From Tepidanaerobacter sp. EBM-38 (lineage in GTDB: Bacteria; Bacillota; Thermosediminibacteria; Thermosediminibacterales; Tepidanaerobacteraceae), in NCBI GenBank assembly GCA_001896545.1, contig MPOT01000029.1, positions 1 to 64,000 on the forward strand: a stretch of DNA of 64,000 nt. The letters run 5' to 3'. A program made the translations under genes and the position numbers. Of the stretch, positions 19,536 through 26,990 are shown in pieces. The notes beneath the pieces are model-generated. The model searched no databases. It was not told where the DNA came from and saw only the letters and a program-made list of their open reading frames with translations. Position 1 is the first letter of the stretch. Each line of letters starts with the position of its first letter.

Positions 19536-20528
19536 TTAAGTAAAGGTAGTGATTTCATATCGCTTGAAGGCGCTTTCCAAGATTTTCATTACAAGTCCCT
19601 CATATCCCAGTTTACAGGCATTTGCCATTCGAGTAAAAGCACTATACCCGTTTAACAATCCGGGTAGCGAGTTTATTTCCAAAACATATGGAATGCCATT
19701 TTTTATACGAATATCTAAACGAGCATAATCTCGTAGTGACAAAGCCTCAAACACGCATTTTGCTATATCGTAAATCATAGCAGATAATCCTTCATCAATA
19801 ATAGCAGGGCATATATAAGTTGTCTTGTCTTTATGGTATGCCTTTACCTCGAAACTGTAAAATCTTGCCATGGAATCCGGAAGATTATCCAAGCATATCT
19901 CTTCTATAGGTAATAAGTACAAATCATCACCATTGCCGATAAGCCCTGCGTGAAACTCTTTTCCATCAATAAACTCGGTTATCATGACAGGAGGGTTATA
20001 CAGCCTTAAGTTTTCTGCAACCTTTGCCTTTAACGATTTCATGTTATATACAAGGCTGTCTTGATAAATACCGCGGCTAGACCCTTCATCGCAGGGCTTT
20101 ACAAGAACAGGGAAAGTTATATCATGCCAATCAAGTTCATTTACATTATGCACATAAATAAAATCAGGGGTATTTATACCTATGCCTTTCATGATTTTGC
20201 CGGCATATACCTTATTTGAAGCCAGAGCATGGCCCAGAACAGAAGAACCGGTATATGGAACACCCATAAACTCAAGAAAAGCAGGGACTTGCGAGAGCTT
20301 GTCCGCTCCTTTTATACCATTACATAGATTAAAGACAAAATCAATTTTTTCTGCACTTAATTCTAAAGGAAGATTAATATCGGCTTCAAGGATAACACAC
20401 TCATGATATTTTGAGATAACTTCTTGTAAACCTAGAGCAGTTTTCCTTTTTTGTTCATCTTCTCGAAAACCCTCTTCATTTGGCAAAAACGCAGCCCTTG
20501 GCTTATCGATAAGAACAGCAATTTTCAT
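19536..20528 (-). CDS. D-alanine-D-alanine ligase-like ATP-grasp protein
   Basis: The 330-residue protein has an N-terminal PreATP-grasp fold and a central/C-terminal ATP-grasp domain (about 120-310). It resembles D-Ala-D-Ala ligase: YTGSSVLGHALASNK, FPVLVKPCDEGSSRGI, a metal-binding ARLDIRIKNGIPYVLEIN and the LPGLLNGYSAF ending. The Ddl-like ligase carboxylate and omega-loop positions differ enough that substrate is uncertain; many Clostridia carry such paralogues beside a true Ddl. The ATG follows CAGGAGG. It is likely cotranscribed with fba. Alternatives are a peptide or other amino-acid ligase. Confidence 0.8.
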   Translation of the reverse strand: MKIAVLIDKPRAAFLPNEEGFREDEQKRKTALGLQEVISKYHECVILEADINLPLELSAEKIDFVFNLCNGIKGADKLSQVPAFLEFMGVPYTGSSVLGHALASNKVYAGKIMKGIGINTPDFIYVHNVNELDWHDITFPVLVKPCDEGSSRGIYQDSLVYNMKSLKAKVAENLRLYNPPVMITEFIDGKEFHAGLIGNGDDLYLLPIEEICLDNLPDSMARFYSFEVKAYHKDKTTYICPAIIDEGLSAMIYDIAKCVFEALSLRDYARLDIRIKNGIPYVLEINSLPGLLNGYSAFTRMANACKLGYEGLVMKILESAFKRYEITTFT

Positions 20529-20822
20529 ATCTCGACCTCCTGATAAATGATATTATAATAAACGTAAAAGAATTCTCAATTTTCACTCATATAATAACAT
20601 TTACAAGGCATTATGTAAAGTGAAAATTTAATTATATTCAAAAATCGCTAAAGCCTTTTTTGATGCGCAGTGGTGCCTAAAAAGAGCGGAGCTTAAGTTT
20701 GTAAGGCCATATTTGTTGGTGTGTAATTAATGTATTTAGATTATATAAAAATAAAATATAATATTAAAAAATATTTTCATTTTTAAAGAAGGACTTTTGA
20801 AAAAAATGTAGAATATATAAAA

Positions 20823-20842
20823 CATAGTAACCGATTACTATG
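20823..20842. promoter_or_regulatory. LacI-type operator upstream of the regulator gene
   Basis: CATAGTAACC-GATTACTATG is a 20-bp palindrome with one mismatched pair and a central CG, 16 bp before the lacI-family start. It shares the core TAGTAAyCGATTACTA with the site at 21909. The rest of 20529-20822 is AT-rich spacer with no gene seen. Confidence 0.75.
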
Positions 20843-20858
20843 CATTAGGAGATTAAAG

Positions 20859-21896
20859 ATGAACTTAAAAAATGCTACCATATACGATATTGCTAAATAT
20901 GCAAAAACATCTACTGCTACAGTTTCGAGAGTTTTAAGCAACAGTGATTATCCTGTATCCGACGAATTGAAGCAGCGAGTTTTAGATGCTGCTAAGAAGT
21001 TGAATTATACTCCCAATTTAGTGGGTAGACAGCTTAAAACCAAAGAAACCAGTGATATTGCTGTTATAATTCCTAACATTTCAAATCCGTTCTATCCTTC
21101 AATTGTATTGGGAGTAGAAGATGTTGCCAGAGAGAAAGGATATAATGTATTATTATGTGATTCATATAGAAATCCCCAGTTAGAAAATGCATATTTGCAA
21201 TCGATGGTCGAAAAGCAAGTCAAAGGAATCATAATTTCATCTATCTCCCAAAACAATAAAACATTTATGCAATTAGTGGAAAAAGATTTAAATATTGTCG
21301 CATTTGACCAAGATGTAACATTTCCATGTAACAAGATAACCTTCGATTTTGAAGACGGAGGATTTTTAGCAGTAGAACATTTGATAATGCTGGGACATAA
21401 AAAGATTGCTCTGATTGGTGCACCGATAAATAGACCTAGCAGAAAAAGCATTTATGACGGATATTTAAAGGCGCTAAAAAAATATAACATCAAATTTAAT
21501 AAAGAATATGTACTATTAAATGAACTGGAAAAAGAGTTTCATAACGAAATATATGAGTATAAAAATGGTATTGAACTGGCAAAAAGGTTTTTACAATTGG
21601 ATGACAGACCTACAGCTATATTTGCTATTAATGACCTAACCGCCATAGGAGTTATCCAAGGCTTAAAATCTCATGGTGTGAGAGTACCTGAAGATATATC
21701 TGTAGTTGGATTTGATAATATTTTCATTTCAGAAATGGTACAACCTGCTTTAACAACCGTTGATCAGCCCCAATATGAGATGGGTAAATTAGCAGCAAAT
21801 CTTTTATTTGAAAGCCTTTCTAATAAAAGAGGTAAACATCTTGAAATACGTCTAAAACCTTCTTTGATAATCAGAGATTCTACCCAAAGAAGTTAG
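20859..21896 (+). CDS. LacI/GalR-family transcriptional regulator
   Basis: The 345-residue repressor-type protein has an N-terminal LacI helix-turn-helix (residues 6-55: TIYDIAKYAKTSTATVSRVLS and the hinge YTPNLVGRQLK). A periplasmic-binding-like effector domain follows (about 65-335: IIPNISNPFYPSIVLGVEDVA, VVGFDNIFISEMVQPALTTVDQP). The start is ATG with TTAGGAG upstream. Palindromes of LacI type flank the gene, which suggests autoregulation and control of the TRAP operon downstream. The inducer is probably the sugar or sugar acid imported by that transporter, or a derivative; nothing in the sequence identifies it. Confidence 0.93.
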   Translation: MNLKNATIYDIAKYAKTSTATVSRVLSNSDYPVSDELKQRVLDAAKKLNYTPNLVGRQLKTKETSDIAVIIPNISNPFYPSIVLGVEDVAREKGYNVLLCDSYRNPQLENAYLQSMVEKQVKGIIISSISQNNKTFMQLVEKDLNIVAFDQDVTFPCNKITFDFEDGGFLAVEHLIMLGHKKIALIGAPINRPSRKSIYDGYLKALKKYNIKFNKEYVLLNELEKEFHNEIYEYKNGIELAKRFLQLDDRPTAIFAINDLTAIGVIQGLKSHGVRVPEDISVVGFDNIFISEMVQPALTTVDQPQYEMGKLAANLLFESLSNKRGKHLEIRLKPSLIIRDSTQRS

Positions 21897-21908
21897 GTTT
21901 ATTTTTTA

Positions 21909-21930
21909 TTATAGTAATCGATTACTATAA
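21909..21930. promoter_or_regulatory. LacI-type operator upstream of the TRAP genes
   Basis: TTATAGTAATC-GATTACTATAA is a perfect 22-bp palindrome 13 bp after the regulator stop and 138 bp before the dctP start. It is nearly identical to the site before the regulator gene. Confidence 0.8.
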
Positions 21931-21987
21931 AGCAAAGGTTGAAAAAGTGAATCAGTCTCACAATATTACAGAAGAAAGGAGAATTTT

Positions 21988-22014
21988 ATGCAAATTATAA
22001 TAATGAGCGATTGA
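21988..22014 (+). other. Eight-codon mini-ORF
   Basis: ATG CAA ATT ATA ATA ATG AGC GAT TGA lies behind a good AAAGGAG site, between the operator and dctP. The peptide MQIIIMSD looks like the start of an ordinary cytosolic enzyme, so it may be the stump of a deleted gene; a leader peptide is the other reading. Confidence 0.35.
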
Positions 22015-22068
22015 TGATGTTGTAATTTTTTATCTAAAAGTTAAAAAATGAAACAGGAGGTTTATATC

Positions 22069-23100
22069 ATGTTTAAGAAAACAAAGTTTTTTGTCGTGGC
22101 ACTATTGTGCTTGTTGTTAGTCCTCAATTTAACTGCTTGCTCAAATCAAGGTAAACAAAATTCTAATACCAATGAATCCATAAAAGATAAAAAAACAGAC
22201 GAGCCTATAGTATTACGTTTAGCAGAGAACCAACCTGAGAATAACCCGGTTACTATAGCAATGTATAAATTTGCTGAATTAGTTGAAGAAAAAACTGACG
22301 GGAAAGTAAAAATTGATGTTTACCCCAATGCGCAATTAGGACAAGAGACAGAAACTATTGAACAAGTTCAACTAGGAGTTTTGGATTTAGCCCGTGTGAA
22401 TTCTGTACCAATAGCACAGATAGTGGATGAAATGAAAGTATTTACCCTTCCTTATATGTATAAAGATTTATCACATAAATATAAAGTATGGGATGGAGAG
22501 ATCGGTCAGGAAATACTTGAAAAGCTCAAAGAACAAGACATAATTGGTCTAGGATATCTTGAAGCAGGATCGAGAAACTTTTATACTACAAAAAAACCCA
22601 TTAAATCAGTAGCTGATTTAAAAGGACAAAAAATTAGGGTTCAAGAATCTGAAGTCATGATAAAAATGGTAAAATTATTGGGTGCGGTAGCTACACCAAT
22701 GAATTATGGTGAAGTATATACTTCTCTTCAGACAGGTGTTATAGACGGTGCTGAAAACGATTTTGTGAGTTACTATACCTCGGGTCATTATGAAGTTGCA
22801 AAGCACTATACATTAGATGAGCATTTAGCACCTCCAGCTTTGATAATAATGAGTAGAAAAGTCTGGGATGAATTGCCGGCAGAGTATCAAAAAGCTATTA
22901 AAGAAGCTGCGGATGAGGCAAAAGAGTTTGAGCGTAAAGCAATGGTTGAAAATAATGAAGAATGTAGAAAGAAAGTTGAAGAAGCAGGGTGCACTATATA
23001 TGAAGTTGATATCAACGAATTCCAAGATGCTGTCGAGCCATTGTATAATGATTATCCAGAGTTGAGCGAAGTAATTAATGCAATTCGCGAAATAGATTAG
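22069..23100 (+). CDS. TRAP transporter solute-binding lipoprotein (DctP family)
   Basis: This protein of about 343 residues captures substrate outside the cell for a tripartite ATP-independent transporter. The N-terminal signal ends in lipobox LTAC, so it is lipid-anchored. The mature protein shows DctP features: FAELVEEKTDGKVKIDVYPNAQLG, the ADLKGQKIRVQES segment whose Arg normally binds the substrate carboxylate, and MNYGEVYTSLQTGVIDG. ATG 22069 is chosen over 22048 because AGGAGG lies between. The carboxylate-binding Arg argues for an organic acid or sugar acid (uronate, aldonate or sialate type). A hairpin after the stop may raise its mRNA level relative to the membrane subunits. Confidence 0.94.
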   Translation: MFKKTKFFVVALLCLLLVLNLTACSNQGKQNSNTNESIKDKKTDEPIVLRLAENQPENNPVTIAMYKFAELVEEKTDGKVKIDVYPNAQLGQETETIEQVQLGVLDLARVNSVPIAQIVDEMKVFTLPYMYKDLSHKYKVWDGEIGQEILEKLKEQDIIGLGYLEAGSRNFYTTKKPIKSVADLKGQKIRVQESEVMIKMVKLLGAVATPMNYGEVYTSLQTGVIDGAENDFVSYYTSGHYEVAKHYTLDEHLAPPALIIMSRKVWDELPAEYQKAIKEAADEAKEFERKAMVENNEECRKKVEEAGCTIYEVDINEFQDAVEPLYNDYPELSEVINAIREID

Positions 23101-23119
23101 AACTAGATGTTTGTATCCT

Positions 23120-23151
23120 GCAAGCAAAATCGTTTTAGCGATTTTGCTTGC
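23120..23151 (+). repeat. Intercistronic stem-loop between dctP and dctQ
   Basis: A 13-bp perfect stem, GCAAGCAAAATCG with CGATTTTGCTTGC, around a 6-base loop TTTTAG. No T run follows, so it is not a standard terminator. Such hairpins after binding-protein genes commonly stabilise the upstream message; that role here is inferred. Confidence 0.7.
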
Positions 23152-23186
23152 CCTCAAATATAAGTTTAAAAGTGGTGATAAACTGT

Positions 23187-23678
23187 ATGATAATCAAAAA
23201 ACTTCAGGAATTTACAAGTGAGATAGTTAAACGTGTGTTGGCAGTTATATTGTCGCTTATGCTCTTTCTGACTTTTATGGAAGTTGTATTACGATACGTA
23301 TTTAACAATCCTATTGCTTGGTCTGAAGAAGTAACATTAGTTATGCTTATTTGGTATGGATTTTTAGCCATGGCACTAGGTGTAAAAGATGACAGCCACA
23401 TGTCTTTGGAATTTTTTTATGGGATATTCAGTGAGAACGGGAAAAAGGTGTTAGATTTTATCAGGCATGTCCTAATGCTTGCATTTTCGACTTTAATGAC
23501 ATACTACGCATTGGAACTGGCCAGAACATCAATAACTAAATACTTACCGGCATCCAAAATTAGCAGGAGTATTCTTTATATTGCCATGCTGATATCGGGT
23601 ATACTTATGTTTATATATACGTTAGTACATTTAATCAGTATCTTTGTTAATCCAAAAGAAAGTGAGGTAACGAAATAA
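23187..23678 (+). CDS. TRAP transporter small membrane subunit (DctQ family)
   Basis: The 163-residue protein has four predicted membrane helices (about 15-40, 55-75, 90-115, 130-155). It carries the DctQ signature with NNPIAWSEEVTLVMLIWYGFLA around the second helix. DctQ couples the binding protein to the large DctM channel. ATG 23187 is chosen since an AGTGGTGA site precedes it; the open frame extends back to 23148 only through the foot of the hairpin. Its stop overlaps the dctM start by one base (TAATG). Confidence 0.9.
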   Translation: MIIKKLQEFTSEIVKRVLAVILSLMLFLTFMEVVLRYVFNNPIAWSEEVTLVMLIWYGFLAMALGVKDDSHMSLEFFYGIFSENGKKVLDFIRHVLMLAFSTLMTYYALELARTSITKYLPASKISRSILYIAMLISGILMFIYTLVHLISIFVNPKESEVTK

Positions 23679-24973
23679 TGGTTCCAGAAGCAATTGGCTC
23701 GTTACTATTATTTGGGCTTTTATTTGCCCTAATGATGATTAAAATTCCAATATCATTTGCTCTTGGAATATCATCAGTAATTACTGCTATTTATCTAAAA
23801 ATACCATTATTAATAATTTTTCAGAAAATGGTAAGTGGTATGAATAGCTTTACATTCTTGGCTGTCCCATTTTTTATTTTAACGGCACAAATAATGCAAG
23901 AAGGTGGGATTAGCGATAAATTGATACAATTTGCAAATGTTATCGTCGGTAGAATTCGTGGTGGCACGGCTATGGTAAACATAATTGCTAGCATGTTTTT
24001 TGGTGGGATATCAGGCTCATCAGCAGCTGATGTATCATCTATAGGTGCTATGCTGATTCCTGCTATGGAAAAAGAAGGATATGATAAAGACTATAGTGTG
24101 GCAGTTACGGTAACATCATCAGTTCAAGGGGTTATTATTCCACCTAGCCAAAATATGATTTATTATTCTTTAGCTGCTGGGGGGCTCTCAATAAGTAAGC
24201 TCTTTTTAGCAGGATACATACCAGGAATTTTATTAGGAGTATCTCTAATGATACCTGCATATTACATTGCAGTAAAACGAGACTACCCTGTTGGGAAAGT
24301 AATTTCTTTAAAAGAAAGCATGTCAATCGTAAAAGACGCAATATTAGGGCTTATTACTGTTATTATTATCATTGGCGGTATTATCGGGGGCATCTTTACG
24401 GCAACGGAGTCAGCTGCAGTTGCAGGAGTTTATGCACTCTTTCTCACAATTTTTGTTTATAAAAACATGACCTTGCAAAAGCTTAAAAATGTACTTGTTT
24501 CTTCATCGAAAACTTTAGCGATGATAATGGCCATTATAGCAACTTCTTCATCTTTTGGTGCTTTATTAGCATACCTGAAAGTCCCGACACTGGTCGCAAA
24601 TTTTTTCCTATCAATATCTGACAATCCAGTAATAATTATGTTTATGATAAATGTAGTGTTGATACTATTGGGTATGGTCATGGATATGGGAGTATTAATC
24701 CTTCTTTTAACACCAATTTTACTGCCAGTAGCAACGAGTGTTGGAATCGATCCAATTCATTTTGGAATAATTATGGTATTGAATTTAGGTATAGGTCTTT
24801 GCACTCCGCCGGTAGGAACATCTTTGTTTATTGGCTGTGCAATAGCTGAATTGCCAATAGAAAAATCCATAAGAGCTTTTATACCTTTTTATGCTTCAAT
24901 GATAATTTTGCTAATTATAATTATAGCTGTACCCCAATTGTCGTTGTGGCTGCCCAGTATAATAGCTCATTAA
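23678..24973 (+). CDS. TRAP transporter large permease (DctM family)
   Basis: The 431-residue, about 12-helix sodium-coupled permease is the translocating subunit. Typical DctM stretches are seen: FFGGISGSSAADVSSIGAM, VTSSVQGVIIPPSQNMI, GGIFTATESAAVAGVYAL and NLGIGLCTPPVGTSLFIGC. It is translationally coupled to dctQ through TAATG. The 200 bp to the next gene holds a third, degenerate operator but no clear terminator, so the NagB-like gene may be part of the same transcript or re-regulated. Confidence 0.95.
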   Translation: MVPEAIGSLLLFGLLFALMMIKIPISFALGISSVITAIYLKIPLLIIFQKMVSGMNSFTFLAVPFFILTAQIMQEGGISDKLIQFANVIVGRIRGGTAMVNIIASMFFGGISGSSAADVSSIGAMLIPAMEKEGYDKDYSVAVTVTSSVQGVIIPPSQNMIYYSLAAGGLSISKLFLAGYIPGILLGVSLMIPAYYIAVKRDYPVGKVISLKESMSIVKDAILGLITVIIIIGGIIGGIFTATESAAVAGVYALFLTIFVYKNMTLQKLKNVLVSSSKTLAMIMAIIATSSSFGALLAYLKVPTLVANFFLSISDNPVIIMFMINVVLILLGMVMDMGVLILLLTPILLPVATSVGIDPIHFGIIMVLNLGIGLCTPPVGTSLFIGCAIAELPIEKSIRAFIPFYASMIILLIIIIAVPQLSLWLPSIIAH

Positions 24974-25006
24974 TTAAAAGAAGTTATATAATAATTTGAT
25001 TTTAAA

Positions 25007-25022
25007 TAGTAATTGCTTATTA
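25007..25022. promoter_or_regulatory. Degenerate third operator-like site
   Basis: TAGTAATTGCTTATTA matches the core TAGTAATCGATTACTA of the upstream palindromes at 13 of 16 positions. It lies in the 213-bp gap between dctM and the NagB-like gene. The match was found by eye, and AT-rich sequence makes chance similarity possible. Confidence 0.4.
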
Positions 25023-25186
25023 TTACAAATTACAAATTGGATATAAATATTTTATAAATTCTACTATATTTGATGCCTATTGAAAAAATGTGGCATGTAC
25101 ATGTATAAGATATTATGTAGACAGGATAAGGCAGATTTAATACTTTACTTACCAATAAAACTTTTATTACAGAAAGGATGATTTTT

Positions 25187-25948
25187 ATGAAAATCGTAGT
25201 ATGCAAAAATCCTGTAGAGTTGGGAGAAAAGTCAGCTGATGCAGCAGCACTTGTATTAAACAAAGCAATTTCAGAAAAGGGTTCAGCGAGAATATTGTTA
25301 TCTACAGGAGCATCACAATTTGAAACAATAAAGGCCCTACAAAAAAAAGATGTTGATTGGAGCAAGGTTGAGATGTTCCACTTGGATGAGTACATTAATT
25401 TGCCTGAAACACATCCTGCAAGCTTCCGAAGATATCTAAAAGAGAGGTTTGTGAATCATGTAAATTTGAAAAAAGCCTATTTTGTAAATGGAGAAGGCAA
25501 CATCAAGAAAAACATTCAAACATTAACAGATGCTTTAAGAAAGCAGCCGATTGATCTTGGCATAATAGGAATTGGAGAGAATGCCCATATTGCTTTTAAC
25601 GATCCACCGGCAGATTTTGATACGAAAGAAGCATATATTGTTGTCAACTTAGATGACAAATGTAAAAGACAACAAGTTCGGGAAGGCTGGTTTGATAGCA
25701 TAGAAGATGTACCTGACCAAGCCATTACAATGACTCCACATCAAATTATGCAGTGCAAAACTATTATTTCTCCTGTTCCCTTTAAAGTAAAAGCTGAAGC
25801 AATAAAACTTACTTTGGAAAATGAATTAACCAACGAGATACCCGCAACACTGCTAAAGCAACATAATGATTGGACTCTTTATCTTGATGAAGATTCATCA
25901 TCAATGGTTGATAATAAGACGATTGAAAAGTATTTATATGTTATGTGA
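25187..25948 (+). CDS. NagB/glucosamine-6-phosphate deaminase-like isomerase
   Basis: The 253-residue protein has the NagB/6-phosphogluconolactonase fold: LSTGASQFETIKAL near 40-55, the FHLDEYINLP loop near 65, and GIGENAHIAFNDPP near 129-142. In true NagB the last motif is GNDGHIAFNEP, where Asp141, His143 and Glu148 are catalytic. Here the aligned residues are Asn132, His134 and Asp139, so the general base and its partner are replaced. This may be a divergent subfamily acting on another sugar phosphate. ATG 25187 is preferred to ATG 25178 because AAAGGA lies just before the latter. Context with a TRAP transporter and LacI regulator suggests breakdown of the imported sugar. Confidence 0.82.
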   Translation: MKIVVCKNPVELGEKSADAAALVLNKAISEKGSARILLSTGASQFETIKALQKKDVDWSKVEMFHLDEYINLPETHPASFRRYLKERFVNHVNLKKAYFVNGEGNIKKNIQTLTDALRKQPIDLGIIGIGENAHIAFNDPPADFDTKEAYIVVNLDDKCKRQQVREGWFDSIEDVPDQAITMTPHQIMQCKTIISPVPFKVKAEAIKLTLENELTNEIPATLLKQHNDWTLYLDEDSSSMVDNKTIEKYLYVM

Positions 25949-25990
25949 AGGCTATTTTTGAAGCCGCAAGAGCACATAATTTTAGGAGTA

Positions 25991-26019
25991 TTGACTTAAG
26001 CAATGCGTAAAGGTAGAAT
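25991..26019 (+). promoter_or_regulatory. Promoter of the cobalamin riboswitch-cobO unit
   Basis: TTGACT (25991-25996), 17-bp spacer, TAGAAT (26014-26019). Transcription would begin near 26026, about 20 bases before the aptamer. Confidence 0.75.
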
Positions 26020-26046
26020 AAAATTGTGCAATTAAATACAAAAATT

Positions 26047-26225
26047 TTATGGTCCGAAAGGTTAAAAGGGAAGGCGGTGAAAATCCGCTGCAGCCCCCGC
26101 TACTGTAAGCGAGGATAGAGCCCTGATATACCACTGTTTGATACTTGGTTTAATTAAGAACCTGCTAGGTATTGAACGGGAAGGTAGGGCAGTAGATGAA
26201 TCGCAAGCCAGGAGACCTGCCATAA
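26047..26225 (+). ncRNA. Cobalamin (adenosylcobalamin) riboswitch aptamer
   Basis: The characteristic conserved pieces occur in order: AAGGCGGTGAAAATCCGC near 26091, GCAGCCCCCGCTACTGTAAGC near 26100-26110, and the B12 box GCCAGGAGACCTGCC at 26207-26221. Helix P1 closes with TTATGG (26047-26052) and CCATAA (26220-26225). The family binds coenzyme B12. An intrinsic terminator follows, so binding should stop transcription before cobO. The small open frame running through this region is not a gene. Confidence 0.95.
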
Positions 26226-26280
26226 GATTTACAGAGTTTACCTTCGGAGGGAAGGAAAAACAGGAAAGCGTATCAAATAC

Positions 26281-26317
26281 AACCCCTTTTATTTCGAAGA
26301 AGGGGTTATTATTTTTT
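26281..26317 (+). terminator. Riboswitch-controlled terminator before cobO
   Basis: AACCCCTT (26281-26288) pairs with AAGGGGTT (26300-26307), followed by ATTATTTTTTT. It is placed between the B12 aptamer and the cobO ribosome binding site, as expected for an OFF switch. Confidence 0.88.
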
Positions 26318-26334
26318 TAAAGGAGAGGTTACTA

Positions 26335-26865
26335 TTGGAAAAAGGGTATGTGCAGGTGTATACTGGAAATGGAAAAGGAAAGACAACAGCGGCACTGGGA
26401 CTAGCTTTTAGAGCTGCTGGTAGAGGCATGAAGGTAATAATGTTTCAGTTTTTAAAGGGAATGGATACCGGTGAACTTAAATCAGCGGAAGCGCTTAAAC
26501 CGAATTTTGAAATACGCAGATTTGCCGAATCAAAAAAATTCACATGGAATCTTACGAAAGAAGAATTCGACGATTTAAAACAAAATGTAAAAGATGAATA
26601 CAATCAGCTTGCTACTATACTAAAAAGCAAAGATTACGATATTGTTATTTTAGATGAGGTTATGGCAGCCATACATGGAGGCTTTCTTACGGTGGAAGAG
26701 GTAGAAAAACTTATTGAAGAAAAACCCGAAACCGTTGAATTAATTTTAACAGGAAGAGATGTACCGCGGGAGATTATTATGAAAGCCGACTTAGTTACTG
26801 AAATGAGGGAAATAAAGCATTACTTTAAAATAGGAGTGCCTGCCAGAGTCGGGATTGAAATGTAG
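26335..26865 (+). CDS. cobO: Corrinoid adenosyltransferase (CobA/BtuR/CobO type)
   Basis: The 176-residue enzyme transfers the adenosyl group of ATP to cob(I)alamin to form coenzyme B12. The P-loop GNGKGKTTAALGLA is near residues 12-25, and VILDEVMAAIHGGFL and LILTGRDVP are family segments. The TTG start is preceded by AAGGAGAGG. It is the only gene directly under the cobalamin riboswitch, so its expression should fall when adenosylcobalamin is plentiful. The short gap and the hairpin after it suggest a one-gene transcript. Confidence 0.96.
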   Translation: MEKGYVQVYTGNGKGKTTAALGLAFRAAGRGMKVIMFQFLKGMDTGELKSAEALKPNFEIRRFAESKKFTWNLTKEEFDDLKQNVKDEYNQLATILKSKDYDIVILDEVMAAIHGGFLTVEEVEKLIEEKPETVELILTGRDVPREIIMKADLVTEMREIKHYFKIGVPARVGIEM

Positions 26866-26919
26866 ATTGCAGTAATCACGAAAGGAAAAGCAAATAATTG
26901 GCGATTAACTATTTCAATA

Positions 26920-26986
26920 AACCTTCCCAAGATTAGATAATTAGTCCACAGTGTGGTAAAATATAATTATCATTGCTGGGAGGGTT
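26920..26986 (+). promoter_or_regulatory. Inverted repeat covering the ubiB-like ribosome binding site
   Basis: AACCTTCCCA (26920-26929) can pair with TGGGAGGGTT (26977-26986). The right arm contains the GGAGG that serves the next gene and is followed by a T run, so it could act as the cobO terminator or hide the ribosome binding site. A TATAAT at 26962-26967 lies between the arms. Confidence 0.45.
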
Positions 26987-26990
26987 TTTC

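Noticed and set aside
22825-23157. 110-residue minus-strand ORF over the dctP end
   Set aside because: Antisense to dctP and the intercistronic hairpin; composition is Phe/Ile/Asn-rich noise.
26138-26320. 60-residue ORF between the NagB-like gene and cobO
   Set aside because: It lies wholly inside the cobalamin riboswitch and its terminator, which explain the conserved bases.
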